Source: Pseudoalteromonas sp. A601
GTDB lineage: Bacteria; Pseudomonadota; Gammaproteobacteria; Enterobacterales; Alteromonadaceae
NCBI RefSeq assembly: GCF_002165575.1
Contig: NZ_MXQF01000036.1
Span: forward strand, 1 to 47,940
DNA length: 47,940 nucleotides
Direction of reading: 5' to 3'
Shown piece by piece: positions 40,625 through 47,940 of the stretch. Each line of letters starts with the position of its first letter. The stretch's first letter is position 1. A program made the position numbers and the translations under genes. The notes beneath the pieces were generated by a model. The model was given only the letters and a program-made list of their open reading frames with translations. It ran no database searches and was not told the origin of the DNA.

Positions 40625-42568
40625 TTAGTTTTGTGGGCCAAATAACTCTTTTAAGTAAGTATCTAAAAATTTTAGATAGGCATTGGAGGCGCTGATACGG
40701 TTTTCTTTTTTAGTAAAACCGTGGCCTTCATCGTCAAATAATACATATTCAACAGGAATGCCATTGGCTTTTACCGCGGCAACTAGTTCATCGCTTTCAA
40801 CTTGTAATACCCGCGGATCGTTAGCACCTTGAATAACCATTAGAGGTTTAGTGATGTTATCGGCATGAAACAGCGGAGAAATAGCACGGTGACGCTCGCC
40901 ATCTGTCGCTGGGTCGCCCATTTCATCGTACAGCGCTTTTTTAAAGCTTTCCCACCAAGGTGGAATTGAGTTCAGCGTTCTCACCCAGTTAGTCACACCA
41001 AAAATATTGATGCCTACTTTGAACTCTTCTGGCTCAAAGGCAAGTGCTGCTGCGGTCATAAAGCCGCCGTAGCTTCCACCCATGATGCCAATTTTATCTG
41101 CATCGACCCAATCTAAGCTTTGTAAGTGTTTTTTACCGTAGACAATATCTTGTAAATCATCAGTGCCATGTTTTTTATCATCTAAATGGAAAAATGTTTT
41201 ACCGTACCCAGAGCTGCCACGGTTATTGACGGCAAAAATAGCATAGCCGTGATTAACTAGGTGCTGTTGCATCGCACTGTAGCCTGTTCGGCTTTGCCCA
41301 CCTGGGCCACCATGGACCCACACAAGCGCTGGTACTTTATTTCTGCTGTTGGCTTGTTTTGGTTTATACAACACGCCTGGTATTTCTAGGCCATCAAAAC
41401 TTTTAAATCGTACAATCGTGCTCTCTACTAAGTCGTTTTGATCTATCTCTTTACTTAATGTATTGGTAAGCTGCTTAGCTTCAGTACTACCAACTTGCCA
41501 AACAAATAAATTGCTTGGTGAGGTGTCTGAGTTTAAATAAAACGCCATGCTTTTCTCATCGCTTGAGAAATTCACGCTGCGTAAATTTCCAGCTGGCAAT
41601 TCAGGCATAGCGATTTCTTTACCTGTATTGGTATCTTTGACGGTCACTTTGGTGCTGGCATCAGCATTAACACCGCTTACTTGATAGCGACCTGATTTAG
41701 AGAAGTATATAAAGCTGACATCCCAATCATCTTTTAATGCAGCGCTATGTTCGCCTGTAGCCAACTCATAACGCCATACCTGAGAAAACTCCCCTTTAGC
41801 ATCTGTAGAGTAGTATAAATATTTACTGTCTACAGAGAAGGTGTCAGGCGTATATTGAGCTGGTATATCGTGTTTTGAAATTAACTGCGGCTTGAGTGTT
41901 TTTTTATAGGTATCAAGAATAAATGTATCGCTGTCTTTGTTGGTATTGTTTTTAGATAGGGCAATGTAACGCCCATCAGGGCTAATTGCCCCTACATCTA
42001 AACCAAGCGTGTTTTGATACACAGGCGTGACTTGATACGTTTGACTATCAACACGGTATAAGTCCATAAACTTGGCATCACGCTGATTGCTGGTGATAAA
42101 AAATTGGCTACCGTCTTGTGTAAAACCGGCAAAGCTTGCACGAGTTTCATCGCCAGGGGTTAAGTCTTCGATGGTGCCATCAGCTTCTCGCACGTAAACA
42201 TGAAAGCGCTCATTACCGCCTGAGTCTTTGGTAAATAAAACGCGCTCATCGTTAGGGAAGTAGCGTACTGGGTAGGTACTGTCTTCAAAATTGGTTAAGC
42301 GCTTTTTACTACCTGTTTTAACACCGACTTCATATAAGCTGTAAATGCCGCTTTCATCGCTACTGACGAGGATCTTATCGCCAGAAGGAGAAAAGCTACT
42401 ACCCATGATAGATGTAGTATCAAAAAAGGTTTTTGCGTTATAAGTTTTTACTTGTTGTGTTTGCTCAGTTACCACAGGTGTAGAAGCTGAATTATTTGAT
42501 TGACTGCAACCCGTTAATGCAATTGATACTGCACAGGTAATACAGGCAAGTTTGAGGGTTTTTTTCAT
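40625..42568 (-). CDS. S9-family prolyl-oligopeptidase-type lipoprotein peptidase
   Basis: This 647-residue exported serine peptidase has a lipoprotein signal with lipobox ALTGC near residue 20. A seven-bladed propeller (about 50-390; repeats such as FSPSGDKILVSSDE and ISPDGRYIALSKN) gates the active site. An alpha/beta-hydrolase domain follows with Ser499 (GGSYGGF), Asp584 (GANDPRV) and His616 (DEGHGF). It should cut short peptides in the periplasm. The ATG at 42568 is chosen for the signal peptide; the longer open frame upstream is unsupported. It is divergent from the ABC ATPase gene. Confidence 0.92.
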   Translation of the reverse strand: MKKTLKLACITCAVSIALTGCSQSNNSASTPVVTEQTQQVKTYNAKTFFDTTSIMGSSFSPSGDKILVSSDESGIYSLYEVGVKTGSKKRLTNFEDSTYPVRYFPNDERVLFTKDSGGNERFHVYVREADGTIEDLTPGDETRASFAGFTQDGSQFFITSNQRDAKFMDLYRVDSQTYQVTPVYQNTLGLDVGAISPDGRYIALSKNNTNKDSDTFILDTYKKTLKPQLISKHDIPAQYTPDTFSVDSKYLYYSTDAKGEFSQVWRYELATGEHSAALKDDWDVSFIYFSKSGRYQVSGVNADASTKVTVKDTNTGKEIAMPELPAGNLRSVNFSSDEKSMAFYLNSDTSPSNLFVWQVGSTEAKQLTNTLSKEIDQNDLVESTIVRFKSFDGLEIPGVLYKPKQANSRNKVPALVWVHGGPGGQSRTGYSAMQQHLVNHGYAIFAVNNRGSSGYGKTFFHLDDKKHGTDDLQDIVYGKKHLQSLDWVDADKIGIMGGSYGGFMTAAALAFEPEEFKVGINIFGVTNWVRTLNSIPPWWESFKKALYDEMGDPATDGERHRAISPLFHADNITKPLMVIQGANDPRVLQVESDELVAAVKANGIPVEYVLFDDEGHGFTKKENRISASNAYLKFLDTYLKELFGPQN

Positions 42569-42730
42569 AGATACATTTCTTGGTTTATAGTTATAGGCTT
42601 TTAGTGTTAACCGAACATTTTTTAAACGCAAGTATTTCGCATATGCGAACAGCAATAAAGTGTTACAAAGCGTGTATTGTTTTCGAGACAATAATCGCTA
42701 TAGTAGTGTTTCCATTACTAGAGGTAATTT

Positions 42731-43321
42731 ATGATAGAAGTCATAGGTTTACATAAAGAGTTTGCTGAAAACGTACTTTATGATGATTATCATATTAAGT
42801 TTACAGCACCCAAAATATGCATTGAAGCGCCTAATGGCCAAGGTAAAACAACGTTGTTGATGATGTTAGTTGAGCTTGAAGGGCGCCAAAGTGGACAGGT
42901 TTTATTTTCAGGGAAAGCATTAACCGAACCACATAAGCAAGTTGCTATAGCCACAGATCGTATTGCATTACCCGGTTTTCTTACGGCACAGCAAATTATT
43001 AACTTATCCGCGAATACGCTGGGTTGTAACTGGCCAACTGCATTAATAGATGGATTTAATTTTAATGATTTTTTAAATACTCGTTTTGATGCGCTGTCGT
43101 CAGGTAATCAAAAGAAATGTCAGTTAATTTTAGCGCTTATGCGCGATGCACCGTATTTACTATTAGATGAACCGAGCGCAGCCCTAGACCAAGCCAGTAT
43201 TGAGTATTTACTAAATTTACTCGATGAATACTTAACTGATAAGCCTGAAGGGCAAATAATCATCACCTGCCATGAACCAGCGCCATTTATTGAGCATGGC
43301 TTTGAGTGTATGCCTTTATGA
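42731..43321 (+). CDS. ABC transporter ATP-binding protein
   Basis: This is a 196-residue compact ABC ATPase. Walker A is APNGQGKTT (Lys39, with Ala replacing the first Gly), the signature is LSSGNQKK, Walker B is YLLLDEPSAALD, and the switch histidine lies in ITCHEP. The size and variant signature recall CcmA-like exporters. It forms a pair with the membrane protein that starts at 43318, with an ATGA overlap. Cargo is unknown. Confidence 0.88.
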   Translation: MIEVIGLHKEFAENVLYDDYHIKFTAPKICIEAPNGQGKTTLLMMLVELEGRQSGQVLFSGKALTEPHKQVAIATDRIALPGFLTAQQIINLSANTLGCNWPTALIDGFNFNDFLNTRFDALSSGNQKKCQLILALMRDAPYLLLDEPSAALDQASIEYLLNLLDEYLTDKPEGQIIITCHEPAPFIEHGFECMPL

Positions 43322-44433
43322 TTGCAAACTTTAAACAATCAATTGGGCAATATCACTCTTTTATGGATTATCGGTACCAAGCTTACAAAACTGAACTCAC
43401 GCAATTATTGTTGCAGCTCAAAAACTTTGGCTTGTTATTTCTAGTGGTACTTGGCTCTGCCATGCTTGGTATGATTTTACTGCTATTTTTAGGATTGGGA
43501 AAAATTATCGATAGCAGCGATGCACCGCAGTATGGTGCGAAGATGGCTTGGCTGTATTTGCTGTTGCAAAGTGTCATGTTAAGCGCAATGAAATCTGCGA
43601 TAAAAAATACCGCTCAGCGTGCGTTTCAACAAACATTGGTGAAGCGGTATTGGCTTGGTTTGATGGATATAAAGCTTTTACTGTTAAGTAATGGCTGGTT
43701 GATCGCTAGCCTCATTATCGCGATTGATCTTAGTGTGAGTCAGTGGCTTAGAGTGCCGCATTTCTTGTTGTTTTTACTATTGCAATTTGTGCTCGGCATT
43801 TTATGTTTATACAAGCCAATAGCGCTTGTTTATGGTTTTTTGTTATCCGCAATCTGGGTGATGTTACCGCTAGATGTTAGTCCGCTGATTTATCAGTGTG
43901 GTTTTATGCTGTTGTTTGCACTAAGCACCTTAATGGTACCTTTTAGTTTTACCACTAAGGTAAAATTGAGTTCACTTACAGGCTTTTGGCTGTTATTTTT
44001 TATGCATAAGAGCTGGGCTTTGATATGGCGAGGGGCTTTATTGTTGTGCGTATTTGTAGCCTCCCAAGTGTTGTTACAAGAGCGCGCCGATTTAGCTGCT
44101 ATATTCAGTATTTTGTCACTTGCCTTTGTAGTGCTGTTTAGTAGCTCCTTACAATTTGATTGTCGTCAGCTATATCAGCAGTACAGTGTGTTTTTTAACA
44201 TGCAGAATAAGCAAACAGCATTCTTTGTTAGCTTATTTATTCCTAGCTTAATTGTATTATTACTCGCACTGATTGGTTTTGTGGTTTTATATAATCAAGC
44301 AAATAGCTTATTGCTAGTAATAGGGGTTGTCTGGTGTTTATTACAACAGGCCTTAGCGCAAAAAAAACCAGCGCATTATGCGCTGGTTTGGATAGTTATA
44401 ACAGGTTTTTTACTAGCAGTGATTAACGGCTAA
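43318..44433 (+). CDS. Predicted ABC permease subunit
   Basis: This 371-residue protein is very hydrophobic with about 10 membrane helices and few polar loops. No known permease family was recognised with certainty. The start codon overlaps the stop of the ATPase gene (ATGA), so the two are translationally coupled and likely form one transporter. Its last codons overlap a terminator for the convergent fadE gene. Confidence 0.7.
   Translation: MIANFKQSIGQYHSFMDYRYQAYKTELTQLLLQLKNFGLLFLVVLGSAMLGMILLLFLGLGKIIDSSDAPQYGAKMAWLYLLLQSVMLSAMKSAIKNTAQRAFQQTLVKRYWLGLMDIKLLLLSNGWLIASLIIAIDLSVSQWLRVPHFLLFLLLQFVLGILCLYKPIALVYGFLLSAIWVMLPLDVSPLIYQCGFMLLFALSTLMVPFSFTTKVKLSSLTGFWLLFFMHKSWALIWRGALLLCVFVASQVLLQERADLAAIFSILSLAFVVLFSSSLQFDCRQLYQQYSVFFNMQNKQTAFFVSLFIPSLIVLLLALIGFVVLYNQANSLLLVIGVVWCLLQQALAQKKPAHYALVWIVITGFLLAVING
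44360..44388 (-). terminator. fadE terminator inside the end of the permease gene
   Basis: On the minus strand, CCAGCGCAT and ATGCGCTGG form a tight hairpin followed by eight T bases. It lies 50-78 bases beyond the fadE stop and within the permease coding region (residues about 348-357). Confidence 0.8.
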
Positions 44434-44437
44434 TCAG

Positions 44438-46894
44438 TTAAGCTGCATCAGATTTTTTTTCTGCGCTATTACGGGCGGCTTGACCTGCTAATAGGTCAGC
44501 AGGGTCAAAGTCATCAACGTTAATAGTGTCTAAACGTGCTTTTTCAACATCAGCCAGCTTGTCAGCTTCGGCTTGCGTTAAAATGCCCGCGTCAAGGCCC
44601 ATCTGCGCTACTTTATCAAGTTGGAAGAAAGGCAGTTTAACGCCTTTTTCACGGCATACTTTGTCAAACAATGGCTCAACAGCTAGCACGTCTTTAAGCG
44701 TTTGCTCTTGACGGCCTACTAGGTTAAGCGGTTCGTTGGTTAAGTATACATAGCTTGCAAGGCGGTTACGGGTTTCGCTAGGCACTTGTAATAGCTGTGC
44801 TAATTTATGCTCAAGTTTGTCAGTTGGTTTACGAACCGGGCGACCAAACGGGAATAACATAAGCTTAAGGGCTGCACGTAACGGCGCTGATGGCATATTG
44901 TTAATTAAATCAGCTAATGCACGTTGGCAATGATAAAGGTGATCTTGGCAGCTCCATTGAACAAGCGCAAAGTCTTCTTTTTTACGGCCTTCGTCGTTAT
45001 AGCGTTTTAGCGTAGCAGACACTAAGTATAGGTAGCTTAGTAAGTCACCTAAACGAGCAGAAATACGTTCTTTCCGTTTTAGTGAGCCGCCAAACACCGC
45101 CATACTGATATCTGACATTAACGCAAGTGAGGCACTAAAGCGTGATGCAATACGGTAAAATTCAGCTGTTTCATCTTTATACGGTGTACTGGTAAAACGA
45201 GCACCCGTAAATGCTAACCACTTAGTACGGACTAAATTAGAAATAGTAAAGCCGATGTGGCCCATTAGTGCTTTATCAAATACCGCAAGTGCTTCTTCAC
45301 GGTCTTCAATTGAGCATGCGTTTAACTCAGTTAAAACGAATGGGTGACAACGGATGGCCCCTTGACCGTAAATAATCATGTTACGGGTCAAGATATTTGC
45401 GCCTTCAACGGTAATGGCAATTGGCGCACCTTGATAGCCACGGCCTAAATAGTTATTTGGCCCAAGCATGATACCTTTACCACCATGAACATCCATTGCA
45501 TGAATGGTTGAATCACGCATTTGCTCAGTTAAGTGATATTTAATAATCGCTGAAACAACCGATGGCTTCTCACCTAAATCTACCGCGCCGGTAGACATAC
45601 TCACTGCTGCATCTGAGCTGTAAGCGTAGCCTGCAAGTTTAGCAAGTGATTCTTCAACTCCTTCCATTTGACCGATAGGTAAACGGAACTGGCGACGAAT
45701 GCGGCTATATGAACCACTGGCCAGTGCGATTGTTTTAATGCCACCCACAGAGTTTGAAGGCAGGGTAATTGCTCGACCAACAGATAAACATTCAACCAGC
45801 ATACGCCAGCCTTGACCTGCCATTTCTGGGCCACCAATAATGTAATCAAGTGGTACAAAAATGTCTTTACCGCGCGTAGGGCCATTTTGGAACGGCACAT
45901 TAAGCGGGAAATGGCGACGGCCAATTTCAACACCTGGCATATCCGTAGGGATCAACGCACAGGTAATACCAAGATCTTTTGTATCACCTAAAAGGCCGTC
46001 AGGATCTTGCATTTTAAACGCAAGACCAAGTACTGTCGCAACAGGTGCAAGCGTAATGTAACGTTTGTTCCATGTTAAGCTAATACCAACAACTTCTTCG
46101 CCTTCCCACATACCTTTACATACAACGCCGTAGTCAGGAATTGCACTGGCATCAGAGCCCGCTTCTGGAGAGGTTAGGGCAAAACATGGAATTTCTGCAC
46201 CACTTGCTAAACGTGGTAAATAATGATTCTTTTGCTCTTCTGTACCGTAGTGCTGTAGTAACTCGCCAGGGCCTAATGAGTTAGGTACACCAACAATTGA
46301 CGAAAGCAGGGTAGACTTACTAGTTAGCTTTTGTAATACACATGATTGTGCAAACGCAGAAAACTGTAGACCGCCGTATTCTTTTTTGATGATCATGGCA
46401 AAGAATTTATTATCTTTTAGATATTGCCAAACATCTTCTGGTAAATCGGTTAGCTCGTGAGTGGCTTCCCAATCATCCAACATACTACATACGGTTTCAA
46501 CCGGACCATCAATAAAGGCTTGCTCTTCAATGGTGAGTTTAGGCATTGGGTATTGATGTAGTTTTTCCCAATCTGGGCGGCCGCAAAATAAATCGGCTTC
46601 CCACCACGTAGTACCTGCATCAATAGCTGACTTTTCAGTTTCAGACATTGTAGGCGTTACTTTTTTAAACGCAGCAAAGATTGGTTTGATAATGTATTGC
46701 TGGCGAATGCCAGTAACAGATAATGGCACAGCGATGATTAAAAAGATTAACCAGCTGATTGCGCCAAAAGCACCTGCAAAGGTACCGATAACAAGGGTTG
46801 CGATAGAAACGCCAAGTGCTGTGTTCCAGCTCGCTCTGTGGTAACTCGCGATGCTAAGCAACACGATTAAACCAAGTACAAATATGAGTGTCAT
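44438..46894 (-). CDS. fadE: Acyl-CoA dehydrogenase FadE
   Basis: This 818-residue membrane-bound acyl-CoA dehydrogenase (E. coli FadE 814) starts fatty acid beta-oxidation by making trans-2-enoyl-CoA with FAD. The N-terminus has two to three membrane helices (about 1-60). The core has FALTSPEAGSDASAIPD and the flavin-fold motifs GRAITLPSNSVGG and DVHGGKGI. It is convergent with the ABC permease (4 bases apart) and divergent from yafJ. A FadR-type operator lies just upstream of its start. Confidence 0.95.
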   Translation of the reverse strand: MTLIFVLGLIVLLSIASYHRASWNTALGVSIATLVIGTFAGAFGAISWLIFLIIAVPLSVTGIRQQYIIKPIFAAFKKVTPTMSETEKSAIDAGTTWWEADLFCGRPDWEKLHQYPMPKLTIEEQAFIDGPVETVCSMLDDWEATHELTDLPEDVWQYLKDNKFFAMIIKKEYGGLQFSAFAQSCVLQKLTSKSTLLSSIVGVPNSLGPGELLQHYGTEEQKNHYLPRLASGAEIPCFALTSPEAGSDASAIPDYGVVCKGMWEGEEVVGISLTWNKRYITLAPVATVLGLAFKMQDPDGLLGDTKDLGITCALIPTDMPGVEIGRRHFPLNVPFQNGPTRGKDIFVPLDYIIGGPEMAGQGWRMLVECLSVGRAITLPSNSVGGIKTIALASGSYSRIRRQFRLPIGQMEGVEESLAKLAGYAYSSDAAVSMSTGAVDLGEKPSVVSAIIKYHLTEQMRDSTIHAMDVHGGKGIMLGPNNYLGRGYQGAPIAITVEGANILTRNMIIYGQGAIRCHPFVLTELNACSIEDREEALAVFDKALMGHIGFTISNLVRTKWLAFTGARFTSTPYKDETAEFYRIASRFSASLALMSDISMAVFGGSLKRKERISARLGDLLSYLYLVSATLKRYNDEGRKKEDFALVQWSCQDHLYHCQRALADLINNMPSAPLRAALKLMLFPFGRPVRKPTDKLEHKLAQLLQVPSETRNRLASYVYLTNEPLNLVGRQEQTLKDVLAVEPLFDKVCREKGVKLPFFQLDKVAQMGLDAGILTQAEADKLADVEKARLDTINVDDFDPADLLAGQAARNSAEKKSDAA

Positions 46895-46910
46895 GTATTC
46901 AATCCTTAAT

Positions 46911-46926
46911 AGAGGTCAGACCACCT
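46911..46926. promoter_or_regulatory. FadR-type operator of fadE
   Basis: The core GGTCAGACC matches the FadR consensus TGGTCNGACCA, in the context AGAGGTCAGACCACCT. It lies 17 bases upstream of the fadE ATG, where binding would repress transcription until acyl-CoA is present. Confidence 0.7.
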
Positions 46927-47123
46927 TCGTTAGAGTAGCGCTAGAATCGGTAATTATCAAGTGGCTAACTAAGATTATCAGTGAGTTTATTCACATGTTT
47001 ATAAAGAGTATAGGATAAGGAGCTAACATAAGCTTGCCTTGATGTTGCTTATGTTTAACAATGCTAGCCTATATCTCAGTTCTTCGTTTGTATAAACATT
47101 GTGTTTAAGGGTTAATTTATTTT

Positions 47124-47888
47124 ATGTGTGAGTTGCTTGGCATGTCGGCGAATGTGCCGACAGATATTTGTTTTAGTTTTTCGGGCTTACTAGAGCGCGG
47201 TGGTAACACGGGCCCACATAAAGATGGTTGGGGTATTACCTTTTATGAAGGCAAGGGCTGTCGTACTTTTAAAGATCCTGAGCCTAGCTGTCAGTCTGAA
47301 ATTGCCAAGTTAGTTAAAGCATACCCAATAAAAAGTGTCTCGGTGATAAGTCACATCCGCCAAGGTAATCGGGGTCGTGTCTGTCTTGAAAACACTCACC
47401 CATTTACCCGCGAGTTGTGGGGGCGCGAAATTACCTATGCACATAATGGTCAGCTATCAAATTATCATGATTTAAAACCTGAGTATTATCGCCCTGTCGG
47501 TAACACAGATAGCGAGCTGGCTTTTTGTTGGCTGCTCGATAAAATCCGTGAAAAATATCCAAAACGCCCATCAAATATGGCATCCGTATTTCGTTATGCG
47601 GCAAAGCTTTCGCATACATTGCGTGAAAAAGGCGTATTCAACATGTTGCTTACTGATGGGGTGTATGTACTAGCGTATTGTACCAATAACTTACATTGGA
47701 TCACCCGCCGCGCACCATTTGGTAAAGCAACGTTGATTGATGCGGATATGGTGGTGGATTTTCAACAAGAAACCACGCTTAACGATGTGGTGACTGTGAT
47801 TGCAACTCGCCCTTTAACAAACGATGAACGTTGGCAAAAAATGGAGCCAGGTGAGTTCGCGTTATTTAAAATGGGTGAATTAATTTAG
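47124..47888 (+). CDS. yafJ: Class II glutamine amidotransferase, YafJ type
   Basis: This 254-residue protein with an N-terminal nucleophile cysteine (MCELLGMSANVP, Cys2, exposed after Met removal) is the hallmark of class II amidotransferases. Further motifs are GPHKDGWGITFY, HIRQGNRG, NTHPF and THA-like AHNGQ, then NTDSELAF. It is similar in length to E. coli YafJ (255). The acceptor is unknown. It is divergent from fadE, as in E. coli. The window ends 52 bases after its stop with no further gene seen. Confidence 0.9.
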   Translation: MCELLGMSANVPTDICFSFSGLLERGGNTGPHKDGWGITFYEGKGCRTFKDPEPSCQSEIAKLVKAYPIKSVSVISHIRQGNRGRVCLENTHPFTRELWGREITYAHNGQLSNYHDLKPEYYRPVGNTDSELAFCWLLDKIREKYPKRPSNMASVFRYAAKLSHTLREKGVFNMLLTDGVYVLAYCTNNLHWITRRAPFGKATLIDADMVVDFQQETTLNDVVTVIATRPLTNDERWQKMEPGEFALFKMGELI

Positions 47889-47940
47889 TTTTAGAAGTAC
47901 TACCATTTTAATCTCTTCGGGTTTATTCCCCGCCGCTTGC

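Overview
The window reads as a chromosomal segment of a marine gammaproteobacterium of the order Alteromonadales, most likely Pseudoalteromonas. The base composition is moderately AT-rich. Several gene neighbourhoods match the Escherichia coli order: mltD-gloB-yafS-rnhA-dnaQ-tRNA-Asp, pabB-nudL-sdaA, yqcC-truC-yqcA and fadE/yafJ. The genus is inferred from protein character and could not be checked by a search.

Region 1 (1-6.0 kb) is accessory DNA. It opens with the 3' end of an IS91-type transposase, then a small integron-cassette block without an integrase: a 198-aa protein with three C2H2-type zinc fingers, an attC site, and a small membrane protein. A structured repeat follows, which recurs in diverged form at 5.8 kb. 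Between the two repeats lie a glutaredoxin-MauE membrane fusion, an alginate-export-type porin, a frameshifted secreted peptide gene behind a strong terminator, a relic of a REP-associated transposase, and a lipoprotein.

Region 2 (6-20.4 kb) is mostly core metabolism and housekeeping: an acetyl-CoA hydrolase/CoA-transferase, a YkgJ-type cysteine-cluster protein, YchJ, a LexA-controlled SulA-like division inhibitor, a Sel1 protein, a purine permease, CysB, the pabB-nudL-sdaA operon, class I fumarase and leucine dehydrogenase. Fumarase and leucine dehydrogenase carry related TTACGT/ACGTAA operators, which suggests shared control of branched-chain amino acid catabolism and the TCA cycle.

Region 3 (20.4-32.5 kb) holds a CAT-like acetyltransferase, a periplasmic beta-propeller sensor diguanylate cyclase, a membrane-anchored MtfA-type peptidase, a TolB-propeller amidohydrolase, a divergent TetR/HPP pair with a double operator, and the nif3-like, yqcC, truC and yqcA genes.

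Region 4 (32.5-47.9 kb) is the mltD-gloB-yafS-(MBL hydrolase)-rnhA-dnaQ-TIGR03503 block. It runs into an array of nine identical tRNA-Asp(GUC) genes with a strong promoter carrying a GC-rich discriminator. An S9 lipoprotein peptidase, a two-gene ABC transporter, fadE with a FadR-like operator, and yafJ follow. Many intergenic gaps are very short, and several terminators are embedded in the ends of coding regions.
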